From: Hyphomicrobiales bacterium
GTDB lineage: Bacteria; Pseudomonadota; Alphaproteobacteria; Rhizobiales; Rhizobiaceae
Length of the DNA: 64,000 nt
NCBI GenBank assembly: GCA_900472175.1
Contig: UCHD01000012.1
Coordinates: forward strand, 227,119-291,118
Direction: 5' to 3'
Below the pieces are notes generated by a model, which was given only the letters and a program-made list of their open reading frames with translations, did no database searches and was not told the origin of the DNA. Shown in pieces: positions 8,798-16,141 of the stretch. Position 1 is the first letter of the stretch, and every line of letters starts with the position of its first letter. Position numbers and translations under genes: made by a program.

Positions 8798-9445
8798 ATG
8801 CGGATCATCCGCACGCACGAGGATATCAATGCCGGCCTCAGCGGGCTGGTCATGCTTGATGCGCGGCTGGAGCATGTCGTCTCGAAGGCCGGCCCGGTGC
8901 CGTTGCGCCGCGCCGATCCCGGCTATCGCGGCATCGCCAATATCATCGTCTCGCAGATGGTCTCCAAGGCCAGCGCCGCGGCGATCTGGAACCGTATGGA
9001 AACAGCGCTCGGCGCGATCGATGCGGCCAGCGTTACGGCGATGTCCGATGACGACTGTAGGCAGGTTGGCTTGTCGCGGGCAAAAGCCGATACGCTCAGG
9101 CTTGTCGCCCGCGCGGTGCTGGACGGCGAGCTCGATCTGGAGGCTATCTGTTCGATAGAGGGCAGTGCCGCGATCCGCGAAATGACCGCGATCAAGGGTG
9201 TCGGCCGCTGGACGGCGGAGGTCTATCTTTTGTTCTGCGCCGGTCATCCGGACGTGTTTCCGGTCGGCGACGTGGCGCTGCAAAATGCAGTCGGCCACGC
9301 ATTGATGCTGGAGATGCGCCCGTCGGTGCGCGAGCTTGATTCGCTGACCGAACTCTGGGCACCCTGGCGCAGTGTCGCGGCGCGTCTGTTCTGGGCCTAT
9401 TATGCCACTGAAATGCGCCGGGATGGCACCCCGGCGGCTCTTTAA
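8798..9445 (+). CDS. DNA-3-methyladenine glycosylase II (AlkA-type)
   Basis: A 215-residue base-excision repair glycosylase of the HhH-GPD superfamily. The helix-hairpin-helix IKGVGRWTAEVYLLFCAGHPDVFPVGDVALQ (about residues 132-162) contains the Gly-Val-Gly turn, the conserved Trp and the catalytic Asp of GDVALQ. It lacks the N-terminal AlkA_N domain and the cysteine cluster of EndoIII, which fits short AlkA-type enzymes that remove alkylated purines. It is divergent from gluQRS, separated by 88 bases that must hold both promoters. Confidence 0.9.
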   Translation: MRIIRTHEDINAGLSGLVMLDARLEHVVSKAGPVPLRRADPGYRGIANIIVSQMVSKASAAAIWNRMETALGAIDAASVTAMSDDDCRQVGLSRAKADTLRLVARAVLDGELDLEAICSIEGSAAIREMTAIKGVGRWTAEVYLLFCAGHPDVFPVGDVALQNAVGHALMLEMRPSVRELDSLTELWAPWRSVAARLFWAYYATEMRRDGTPAAL

Positions 9446-9553
9446 GCCTAAAAGCGAATCTTTTGTTCTGTTTTTGCTTTTGGCTTCACAATCCTGACGC
9501 AACGGGCCTAATATAGAAGGTGCAGGTGCCGAATCGAGCAGGAGTATACTGGC

Positions 9554-10111
9554 TTGACGATTGCAGTCTCACCACACGGCCTCCCGGCGCTCGTGCTGAA
9601 CGCTGACTATAGGCCGCTGAGTTATTACCCCTTGTCGCTGTGGTCCTGGCAGGACGCGATCAAGGCCGTTTTCCTAGACCGTGTGCATATCCTGGCCGAA
9701 TACGATCATCAGGTCTCTTCTCCCAGCTTTTCCATGCGCCTGCCGAGTGTCGTTTGCCTGAAAAGCTATGTGCAGCCGTCCCGCCATCCGGCCTTCACCC
9801 GGTTCAACGTGTTCCTGCGTGACCGGTTCGAATGCCAGTATTGCGGATCGCCGGATGATCTGACCTTCGATCACGTGATCCCGCGCTGCTGCGGCGGCCA
9901 GACCACCTGGGAAAATGTCGTTGCCGCGTGCTCGCCCTGCAATCTGCGCAAGGGCGGCAAGCTGCCACGCCACGCTGGCATGTTCCCGCATCAGAAACCG
10001 TTCCACCCGACGGTGCAGGATCTGCACAACAATGGCCGGCTGTTCCCGCCAAACCATCTGCATGACAGCTGGATGGACTATCTCTACTGGGATGTCGAAC
10101 TGCAGCCGTAG
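9554..10111 (+). CDS. HNH endonuclease family protein
   Basis: A 185-residue protein highly characteristic of Rhizobiales. The N-terminal half (PALVLNADYRPLSYYPLSLWSWQDAIKAVFL) is the conserved non-catalytic part, and the C-terminal half is an HNH domain: CQYCGS, then FDHVIPRCCGG with the His-Asp-His core, then NVVAACSPCNLRKGG supplying the Asn and second Cys pair. The start is a TTG, since AGGAG lies eight bases ahead and no suitable ATG exists. The cellular role is unknown; conservation in non-mobile contexts argues for a housekeeping function rather than restriction. Confidence 0.88.
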   Translation: MTIAVSPHGLPALVLNADYRPLSYYPLSLWSWQDAIKAVFLDRVHILAEYDHQVSSPSFSMRLPSVVCLKSYVQPSRHPAFTRFNVFLRDRFECQYCGSPDDLTFDHVIPRCCGGQTTWENVVAACSPCNLRKGGKLPRHAGMFPHQKPFHPTVQDLHNNGRLFPPNHLHDSWMDYLYWDVELQP

Positions 10112-10164
10112 TGGTTCTGAACGTTTCTGAAGAGTAGGCCAAGGCAGGTGGCCCCACCGGCCTC

Positions 10165-10300
10165 AGTCATTCCTGTCCTCGGGCTTGACCCGAGGGATGT
10201 CACTGGTTGCCAGCCACGTAACATCCGTCGCGTGAAAACAGTCCTATGCGCCGCAGACGCGGCGCAACTGGATCCCCGCCGCAAGGGGTGGTGAAGACGG
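10165..10300. repeat. Intergenic palindromic repeat, degenerate
   Basis: The gap between the HNH gene and dsbB holds a palindrome cctcggg / cccgagg (10177-10183 and 10189-10195, loop cttga) inside a phrase beginning tcattcctgtcctcgggc, and a second GC-rich hairpin gcgccgc / gcggcgc near 10250-10266. Such phrases are scattered through rhizobial intergenic DNA. This copy sits between convergent genes and could also act as a transcription stop. Confidence 0.55.
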
Positions 10301-10310
10301 GTGGTGAGAA

Positions 10311-10832
10311 TTAAGCCTTGGCAGCGCCGCGCAATGCGATTGCTGCCAGGATCAGGCTGGCGATGACATTCCATCCGGCAAAGGAAAGGCCCAGAACCCG
10401 CAGGGCTGCATCGCCGCAGGACGGACCGTGCTTGCTGTCGAGATCGCCGAGCAGGTCGCCGACATTGCCGGAAACGCCGGCAGCCGAGGTGGCGCAGGTC
10501 GCAGGTCCTTCCCAGAAATGCCATTCCACGCCGGCATGGTAGACGCCGATCCCGGCACCCACCAGCATCAGGATGCCGATTGCCACGAGCAGCGCCCGCG
10601 TCGTCCAGGCTGGCAGTTTGAGAACTGAAGACGCAATCGCGACGATGCCGATCGGAATGCCCCAGTAATAGGGCGTGCGCTGCATCAGGCAGAGTGCACA
10701 GGGGATATAGCCGCCGATATGCTCGAAGGCGAGCGCACCGCCGACGGTGCCTGTCATGCCGAGGGTGGCAAGGACCGACGGAAGAAGGCCGCGGGAAGAC
10801 TGGGGCAGGGATGCGCTCACGGAAGGCTCCAT
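10311..10832 (-). CDS. dsbB: Disulfide bond formation protein DsbB
   Basis: A 173-residue inner-membrane quinone reductase that reoxidises periplasmic DsbA. Four membrane helices are visible. The first periplasmic loop carries the CALC redox pair (IPCALCLMQRTPYY), and the second loop carries the further Cys pair (around CATSAAG and GPSCGDA). The loop arrangement resembles the alphaproteobacterial DsbB/DsbI branch. ATG at 10832 is chosen over a TTG at 10847 that would overlap the upstream membrane-protein gene; neither has a strong ribosome site, consistent with translational coupling. Confidence 0.9.
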   Translation of the reverse strand: MEPSVSASLPQSSRGLLPSVLATLGMTGTVGGALAFEHIGGYIPCALCLMQRTPYYWGIPIGIVAIASSVLKLPAWTTRALLVAIGILMLVGAGIGVYHAGVEWHFWEGPATCATSAAGVSGNVGDLLGDLDSKHGPSCGDAALRVLGLSFAGWNVIASLILAAIALRGAAKA

Positions 10833-10839
10833 CGGGATG

Positions 10840-11427
10840 TCAGGCAAGAAAACGGTAGGCGGCGAACAGCGCGATCAGTAGGCCAGCGGCGGCGGCTGCC
10901 AGCAGGCCGAGGCGCTTTTCGATAAAATCGCGGATCTCTTCGCCATAGCGCTGCAGCAGCCAGGCCAGAAGGAAGAAACGCGCACCACGGGCAACGATCG
11001 CCGTGATGATGAACAGGCCAAGATTGATGCTGGCCGCACCCGCAAGGATCGTCACCACCTTGATCGGTGGCAAATGGGCCAATCCTGAGGTTATCAGCAG
11101 CAGCACTAGCATCTCGTAACCGACCGAAGCCTTCATCGCCTCGAACGCGTCGAGCTTGCCGTAGAAATCCAGGATCGGTTTGGCCAGTGCCTCGAAGGCG
11201 TAGTGGCCGATATACCAGCCTGCAATGCCGCCCAGCACGGAGGCGATCGTTGCCACCAGCGCATACCGGTAGGCGCGCTCCGGCCGGGCAAGCGCCATCG
11301 GCAGGAACAGGACATCAGCTGGAACCAGGAAGACGGAACTTTCGACGAAAGCGATGACTGCAAGCCAAGCTTCGGCGGATTTCCGGGCGGCGAGCGACAT
11401 TGTCCAGTCGTAAAGGCGTCGAAGCAT
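10840..11427 (-). CDS. YqaA-family (DedA/VTT-like) membrane protein
   Basis: A 195-residue membrane protein of the YqaA/SNARE-associated (VTT) group. Features are the N-terminal amphipathic LRRLYDWTMSLAARKSAEAWLAVIAFVESSVFLVPADVLFLPMALARP, with the Glu-Ser and Pro residues shared with DedA half-transporters, the GGIAGWYIGHYAFEALAKP glycine motif, and a C-terminal helix. The start at 11427 follows GGAAATCCTTG. The stop lies just before the dsbB start, so the pair is probably co-transcribed. DedA relatives affect membrane lipid flipping and proton homeostasis; the role here is unproven. Confidence 0.85.
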   Translation of the reverse strand: MLRRLYDWTMSLAARKSAEAWLAVIAFVESSVFLVPADVLFLPMALARPERAYRYALVATIASVLGGIAGWYIGHYAFEALAKPILDFYGKLDAFEAMKASVGYEMLVLLLITSGLAHLPPIKVVTILAGAASINLGLFIITAIVARGARFFLLAWLLQRYGEEIRDFIEKRLGLLAAAAAGLLIALFAAYRFLA

Positions 11428-11604
11428 CAAGGATTTCCAGTTTCGGTCCACGCCTTTTAGGCAGGATTGGCCATGCTGTAAATGATTTGCTGCAGATGCG
11501 AATTGCACAGTTTTGTGATTCTCGCCCGCCGATCTTCAAAATCCCGGTTGACCGCTCCGAAAAGGTTCGTGTAAACGCTTTTTGCTACCCCGAAAGGTAT
11601 CCGT

Positions 11605-11689
11605 GCCCCGTTGGCGGAATTGGTAGACGCGCCTGACTCAAAATCAGGTTCCGAGAGGAGTGCTGGTTCGATTCCGGCACGGGGCACCA
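11605..11689 (+). tRNA. tRNA-Leu (anticodon CAA)
   Basis: An 85-base tRNA with encoded CCA. The acceptor stem is GCCCCGT (11605-11611) with ACGGGGC (11679-11685), discriminator A, then CCA. The D-arm region ggcggaattggtagacgc is typical of leucine tRNAs, as is a short variable arm. The anticodon stem-loop is cctga-CTCAAAA-tcagg, giving anticodon CAA for UUG codons. The T-arm is gctgg-TTCGATT-ccggc. Its 3' end is the attachment site of the small island that follows. Confidence 0.97.
11672..11689 (+). repeat. attL: 18-bp tRNA 3'-end core
   Basis: TTCCGGCACGGGGCACCA, the T-arm/acceptor end of tRNA-Leu, is repeated exactly at 15375-15392. A direct repeat of a tRNA 3' end bordering an integrase gene is the standard footprint of tyrosine-recombinase integration. 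Confidence 0.9.
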
Positions 11690-11746
11690 TTAATTACTGG
11701 AATTATCCAGTTAAATCAACAATTTCAATTCTTTAGGCCTCTCCTT

Positions 11747-11780
11747 TGGTACATTCGATGGTACAGGGAGAGTACATTCG
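11747..11780 (+). repeat. GTACA repeats, left end of island
   Basis: TGGTACA occurs at 11747-11753 and 11759-11765, and the related GAGTACA at 11770-11776. The ten-base phrase (g/a)GTACATTCG occurs at 11748-11757 and 11771-11780. They lie between attL and the integrase start, where arm-type integrase sites or excisionase sites are expected. Confidence 0.55.
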
Positions 11781-12300
11781 TGGGCCTTGTTTTGTTTCAT
11801 GCACAAGAGGTTAAGTCGGGGTGGCGCTATCGCCGCGTGGTTCCAAAACTGCTTAAGCCGATCGTCGATAAGAAGGAATTTATCAAGGCGCTGGGTAAGA
11901 CCCGAGCCGAGGCTTTAAGCGCCTACCCACAGGTTCACGCAGAGTTCGAAGGTGTCATTCGTAAAGCTGAGCGATTTCTCGCAGAGCAGACCGCCCCGAA
12001 GAATTTACCGAGACTGACGAAGCTCGATCTTTATCTTGAGGGTATCGCCAAGGTTCGGCGCATGGGGTTCGATCCCCACGGTGCGACCGTCGATCTAGAC
12101 GACCCCGAGAGCGTCATGGAGGACCATGCCCGAACTTCCGTGGCAGACGTGATCTTGGGCGACTACATGAGACCCGACTTCCGGTGACCGTGTAGGCGTT
12201 ACAAGGCTGGATGAGTTTGTTGTGCGAGAGCTTAACGGTGGCGCACCTGCGGCCCCTGAGCCGACACTGGAAGATGCCAAGAAGCTCTACATTGCCGAGA
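11780..12300 (+). pseudogene. Tyrosine-recombinase integrase, N-terminal remnant
   Basis: A GTG at 11780, eight bases after GGGAGAG, opens a 135-codon frame ending at 12187 (GLVLFHAQEVKSGWRYRRVVP...). This looks like the N-terminal arm/core-binding part of a phage-type integrase. Removing one A near 12170 joins it in frame to the continuation at about 12171-12300, reading ...GDYM-DPTSGDRVGVTRLDEFVV... and PTLEDAKKLYIAERV, an integrase core-binding-like segment. The frame then runs into IS3 transposase at about 12300. The catalytic Arg-His-Arg-Tyr domain is absent. Integrase identity rests on position beside attL and sequence character, so it is likely but not certain. Confidence 0.7.
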
Positions 12301-12848
12301 GGGTTAACCGCCAGTTCAAGGCCCCAGCACCAAACAGGCTGTGGGTTTCGGACTTCACCTATGTCGCGACCTGGCAGGGTTTCGTCTACGTGGCCTTTGT
12401 GATCGACGTCTTTGCCAGGCGCATCGTTGGCTGGCGGGCGAGCCGGACGGCACATGCGAGCTTTGTCCTCGATGCCCTTGAACAGGCACTTCATGATCGG
12501 CGTCCCGTTCATGGCGGCGGGCTCGTGCACCATTCGGACAGGGGCGTTCAATACGTGTCCATCCGCTACTCCGAGCGGTTGGCCGAAGCTGGCATAGAGC
12601 CTTCTGTCGGAAGTGTCGGCGACAGCTACGACAATGCCCTCGCCGAAACGATCAACGGCCTCTACAAGGCCGAGGTCATTCATCGGCGCGGACCGTGGAG
12701 GAACTTCGAAGCGGTGGAATTCGCCACTCTCGAATGGGTCGACTGGTTCAACCACCGACGACTTCTGGAGCCCATCGGAAACATACCGCCAGCCGAAGCT
12801 GAAGAACGCTACTACGCCATGCTGGACGAACCAGCCATGGCCGCATAA
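12222..12848 (+). CDS. Integrase-transposase fusion frame (IS3 OrfB fragment)
   Basis: An open frame of about 208 codons. The first 25 or so residues come from the disrupted integrase. From about 12300 the frame is the C-terminal half of an IS3-family OrfB transposase: VNRQFKAPAPNRLWVSDFTYV (first catalytic Asp), HHSDRGVQY (second Asp), and LAETINGLYKAE (catalytic Glu). The DDE triad is complete, but the N-terminal HTH region, OrfA and the left end are missing. Probably a non-functional remnant; expression from an internal GTG is conceivable. Confidence 0.8.
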   Translation: MRELNGGAPAAPEPTLEDAKKLYIAERVNRQFKAPAPNRLWVSDFTYVATWQGFVYVAFVIDVFARRIVGWRASRTAHASFVLDALEQALHDRRPVHGGGLVHHSDRGVQYVSIRYSERLAEAGIEPSVGSVGDSYDNALAETINGLYKAEVIHRRGPWRNFEAVEFATLEWVDWFNHRRLLEPIGNIPPAEAEERYYAMLDEPAMAA

Positions 12849-12887
12849 CTCAAACCAAATGGCCTCCGGCAAACCCGGTGCGGTTCA
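12300..12887 (+). mobile_element. IS3-family element, right-hand remnant
   Basis: The C-terminal part of OrfB is followed by a sequence ending ggcaaacccggtgcggttca at 12887, matching the usual IS3-group terminal repeat (tgaaccgc... reading inward). No matching left end is present, so about half of the element was lost together with the integrase catalytic domain. Confidence 0.75.
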
Positions 12888-13071
12888 ATCCGTTAATTCG
12901 GGCCGTTGTTACTGTAACGTACTTCCCCAAAAGGTCTCACGGGTGCTGTGATGGCGTTACTGGCGCCGAGTTGTAGATTGAGCATAAACTCAGGTTGCCA
13001 CATGTGCGGCGAAATCGTGCGTTTTCTGTCGCTATAGACTGCAATTCTCGTGTCAATCAGGAGTAGCGCAA

Positions 13072-15048
13072 ATGGACTTGAGAAACTTACTGAGCAGCCT
13101 TTCAATCATTGCCCTCATTGCGAGCGGGTCATCGCCCGCCTTTTCGCAGGAAGCGCAAAAAGATGCGACCGACGCCACAAAGGCCGCGAATGCGCAGCTC
13201 CTTAAAGAGTTGCCTTTCGACGATACGTCGGATTTCGACGATGCAAAGAAGGGTCTGATCGCTCCTCTGCCCAAGGAAATGATCAAGGGTGAGTCCGGCA
13301 ACGCCATCTGGAACCCTGAGCAATACAGTTTCATCAAACCAGACGCCAAGGCACCCGATACGGTGAACCCCAGCCTCTGGAGACAGTCGCAGCTCATCAA
13401 TATCAGCGGATTGTTTGAAGTCGTTCCCGGCATCTATCAGGTCCGCAATCTCGATCTTTCCAATATGACTATCATCGAAGGCAAAGATGGCATTACCGTT
13501 GTTGACCCGCTCGTCTCCTCTGAAACTGCGAAGGTCGGCATCGACCTCTACTACAAGCACCGCGGCAACAAGCCGGTGAAGGCTGTCATCTATACCCATA
13601 GCCACGTTGACCATTATGGCGGGGTGCGCGGCATCGTCAGCGAAGAAGACGTAACGTCGGGCAAGACCAAAATCTATGCCCCGGAGGGCTTCCTTGAAGC
13701 CGCCGTTGCGGAAAACGTCATGGCTGGTACGGCTATGAGCCGCCGCGCAAGCTATATGTATGGCAATTTGCTTGCGCCCGATCCGAAAGGACAAGTTGGC
13801 GCGGGTCTGGGCACCACCACATCGGCGGGTACGGTAACACTGGTACCGCCCACCGACATCATCACGAAGACAGGTCAGAAGGAAGTCATCGACGGACTGA
13901 CCTATGAATTCATGATGGCTCCTGGTTCTGAAGCGCCTTCGGAAATGCTTTGGTATATCGAGGAAAAGAAAGCCATCTCGGCTGCCGAAGACGCGACCCA
14001 TACGCTCCATAATACCTATTCGCTACGCGGCGCGAAAATCCGTGAACCGCTGCCGTGGTCGAAGTATCTCAACCAAGCAATGGTGATGTGGGGCGACAAG
14101 GCGGAAGTCATGTTTGCTCAGCATCATTGGCCGACATGGGGCAACGATAAGGTCAACAATCTGCTGTCAAAGCAGCGCGACCTCTATCGCTACATCAACG
14201 ACGAAACCCTGCGCATGGTCAATCAAGGCAAGACAATGCGCGAAATTGCTGAGGAGTTCAAACTTCCCGACAGTCTGGCGCACATGTGGGCCAACCGTGG
14301 TTACTACGGTTCCGTCTATCACGATGTTGCGGCGACCTACGTGCTTTATCTCGGCTGGTTCGACGGCAATCCGTCGACGCTTCATGAGTTGCCGCCGACC
14401 GAGGCAAGCAAGAAATACGTCGAATATATGGGTGGCGCGGACGCCGTGCTCCAAAAGGCCAAGAAGTCCTTTGCTGAAGGCGACTACCGCTGGGTGGCGC
14501 AGGTGGCCAACCATGTCGTCTTTGCCGATCCTGACAATCAGGCGGCGAAGAATCTGACGGCGGATGCGCTGGAACAGCTTGGATATCAGGCAGAATCAGG
14601 ACCGTGGCGCAACTTCTACCTCACGGGCGCCAAGGAACTGCGTGAGGGCGTGAAGAAATTGCCGACGCCCAACACGGCAAGCCCGGATACCGTGCGTGCC
14701 ATGTCGCTTACCCTCTTCTTCGACTATCTCGGCGTACGTCTGGACGCTGCGAAGGCGGGCGATGCCAAGATGAAGCTGAACTTCGACTTCGGCGATCAGG
14801 GCGGAAAATATCTCGTCGAACTGGAAAACGGCGTCCTCAACAACACGGCAGAAGCCGAGGCGAAGGACGCCGATACGTCGATCACCCTGTCACGCGACAC
14901 CCTAAACAGCATCGTTCTAGGCGAAACGAAGCTCGATGCTGCGGTGAAGGATGGCAAGGTCAAGATCACGGGTGATGCCGAAAAGCTCACTCAGCTTGTT
15001 TCCATGCTCGACAACTTCGAGTTCTGGTTCAACATCGTGACGCCCTGA
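13072..15048 (+). CDS. Secreted alkyl/aryl sulfatase (SdsA-like)
   Basis: A 658-residue zinc sulfatase of the metallo-beta-lactamase superfamily (BDS1/SdsA1 group), which hydrolyses primary alkyl sulfates such as dodecyl sulfate. A Sec signal peptide is visible (hydrophobic residues 5-25, AFSQEAQ cleavage region). The zinc motif is THSHVDHYGG (residues 175-184), with further ligands in AAEDATHTLHN near 310. A helical dimerisation domain follows, then a C-terminal SCP2-like domain (about 530-658). The gene is complete, starts after AGGAGTAGCGCAA, and ends before a strong hairpin. It is the only intact gene on the tRNA-Leu island, hence acquired cargo. Confidence 0.92.
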   Translation: MDLRNLLSSLSIIALIASGSSPAFSQEAQKDATDATKAANAQLLKELPFDDTSDFDDAKKGLIAPLPKEMIKGESGNAIWNPEQYSFIKPDAKAPDTVNPSLWRQSQLINISGLFEVVPGIYQVRNLDLSNMTIIEGKDGITVVDPLVSSETAKVGIDLYYKHRGNKPVKAVIYTHSHVDHYGGVRGIVSEEDVTSGKTKIYAPEGFLEAAVAENVMAGTAMSRRASYMYGNLLAPDPKGQVGAGLGTTTSAGTVTLVPPTDIITKTGQKEVIDGLTYEFMMAPGSEAPSEMLWYIEEKKAISAAEDATHTLHNTYSLRGAKIREPLPWSKYLNQAMVMWGDKAEVMFAQHHWPTWGNDKVNNLLSKQRDLYRYINDETLRMVNQGKTMREIAEEFKLPDSLAHMWANRGYYGSVYHDVAATYVLYLGWFDGNPSTLHELPPTEASKKYVEYMGGADAVLQKAKKSFAEGDYRWVAQVANHVVFADPDNQAAKNLTADALEQLGYQAESGPWRNFYLTGAKELREGVKKLPTPNTASPDTVRAMSLTLFFDYLGVRLDAAKAGDAKMKLNFDFGDQGGKYLVELENGVLNNTAEAEAKDADTSITLSRDTLNSIVLGETKLDAAVKDGKVKITGDAEKLTQLVSMLDNFEFWFNIVTP

Positions 15049-15076
15049 GCTGCCCACGATTGACCCAACCAAGTGA

Positions 15077-15111
15077 AGTTTAGGCGGGATAGCCAATGTC
15101 CCGCCTAAACT
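15077..15111 (+). terminator. Hairpin after alkyl sulfatase gene
   Basis: A perfect 13-base inverted repeat, agtttaggcggga with tcccgcctaaact, nine-base loop, 29 bases after the stop codon. There is no T-run on the plus strand, so it may act as an RNA-stabilising 3' hairpin as well as, or instead of, a terminator. Confidence 0.6.
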
Positions 15112-15161
15112 CATCGGTTCGATGGCCGATAACAGCCATTGGAAACGCCCTCATTTATGAG

Positions 15162-15185
15162 TGGTGCGGACGGCGGGAATTGAAC
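15162..15185 (-). repeat. tRNA-like 3' end, inverted, inside island
   Basis: Read on the minus strand the 24 bases give a T-loop TTCAATT, half a T-stem CCCGC, a 3' acceptor strand CGTCCGC, discriminator A and CCA. The 5' side of the T-stem does not pair, so it is only a fragment of a tRNA end. It differs from the tRNA-Leu copy at attR. Confidence 0.45.
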
Positions 15186-15251
15186 GGGCGTGGCCAAAAC
15201 AGCAAAGGGCTGCCCCACATCTCGACGGAAAGCTGTTGAAGCTCAAGAAAT

Positions 15252-15280
15252 TGGTACACTTTACCGACTGATCTGGTACA
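15252..15280 (+). repeat. GTACA repeats, right end of island
   Basis: TGGTACA occurs at 15252-15258 and 15274-15280, about 100-120 bases inside attR, matching the motif found next to attL. A shared motif at both island ends supports a role as integrase arm sites. Confidence 0.5.
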
Positions 15281-15374
15281 TCTGCTCTGTTTAAGGCTGG
15301 AGAGGCCGGAAGCTCAAGCTGTTGATTTTAAGATGTTAATTGGTTAACTGCGTTTCTTGAAAACACTGCCGCGT

Positions 15375-15392
15375 TCCGGCACGGGGCACCAC
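15375..15392 (+). repeat. attR: duplicate of tRNA-Leu 3' end
   Basis: Exact second copy of the 18-base core TTCCGGCACGGGGCACCA found at the end of tRNA-Leu. The sequence to its left does not continue the tRNA, so this is an attachment footprint, not a second gene. Confidence 0.9.
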
Positions 15393-15653
15393 ACAATTTC
15401 CAGTCAGTATTGCAAGGTTTCGAATCGCCCGAGCGCACTTTGATTTGCGCGTGGGGCGCAACTTGCTTAATCGAAACGCAACTATCCGGCGTGCAGGCCG
15501 TGGATATCGCCGCTGGTTTGCTCCAAATCGGCACGGGTCGAAAAGACGATTAACCGCCCCGTTGCATCGCGATTGCAAAACTCGCCGCTCGTGCCCAGTC
15601 TGAGCATATCAATCCCCTATCGGCACACTTTGCCTGCAACTACGGAGCCGAGC

Positions 15654-15878
15654 ATGTCTCAATCTGCTACGTCCTGCGCCATCTTCGATGATGTTGATGC
15701 TTTGTCCGGTGCATTGTTTTCATGGTGTGCGGAGCGGGGCGTCCGTCTGCGCAGCCAGGAGGGGGTGAATGCCGCCGGTGCCGTCATCGATCTGTTCTTC
15801 GCCGGATATCGAACGCAGGACGAACTGCTTGGGGCTTTGAATGAACGCCATAGCCGCGAAGTCGCTTTCGCGTCCTGA
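15654..15878 (+). CDS. Small conserved-looking hypothetical protein
   Basis: A 74-residue soluble protein (MSQSATSCAIFDDVDALSGALFSWCAERGVRL...). GGAG precedes this ATG by seven bases, making it a better start than the upstream ATG at 15573. It is predicted mostly helical with two Cys residues, and contains no domain I recognise. It lies just outside the island's right end, so it belongs to the ancestral chromosome. Coding character is reasonable but not proven. Confidence 0.5.
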   Translation: MSQSATSCAIFDDVDALSGALFSWCAERGVRLRSQEGVNAAGAVIDLFFAGYRTQDELLGALNERHSREVAFAS

Positions 15879-16141
15879 CGCAGGGCAATATCCCCCACTG
15901 AACGCTGGTACAGGATTAGCGGTGAAAACCCGGGCAGGCTCAAAGTGAGTCACTTCCTTCCAACGTTGCGAAACTGAGGCAAGGCCGCAAGCGGAAGATG
16001 TTGGCTACAGCAGCCGTCGAACGACGTGTCGCGTAAGTTTCATTGCCGCCATTTTATCGCCGCGCGCTGTTGAGCGGCCTTCCAACACTATCGGGGAGGG
16101 CGAACTTTGATGTAATGACTGCTCTGCGCATAGGGGGTGCA

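Larger units (their letters stand above)
11672..15392 (+). mobile_element. Decayed tRNA-Leu-inserted genomic island
   Basis: A 3.7-kb island bounded by an exact 18-bp duplication of the tRNA-Leu 3' end. Next to the tRNA lie GTACA repeats, then the start of an integrase gene in the expected position and direction. The integrase is broken by a frameshift and then by an IS3-family remnant. Next come the alkyl sulfatase cargo gene, a terminator hairpin, a stray tRNA-like 3' end, more GTACA repeats and attR. With no intact recombinase it should be immobile. Lost sequence between integrase and IS remnant suggests it was once larger. Confidence 0.85.
15112..15653. other. Non-coding stretch spanning right island end
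   Basis: No supportable gene. It contains the stray tRNA-like 3' end, two GTACA repeats, the attR core at 15375-15392 and, after that, chromosomal sequence leading to the small gene at 15654. Confidence 0.6.

Noticed and set aside
10084..10524. A 146-codon minus-strand frame from dsbB into the HNH gene
   Set aside because: It runs through the palindromic repeat and out of frame in dsbB; no protein-like pattern.
13129..14010. A 293-codon minus-strand frame inside the sulfatase gene
   Set aside because: Antisense shadow without start signals; the plus-strand protein carries signal peptide and zinc motif.
15375..15392. Second tRNA-Leu gene
   Set aside because: Only the last 18 bases of the tRNA are present; the 5' part is missing, so it is an attachment-site duplicate.
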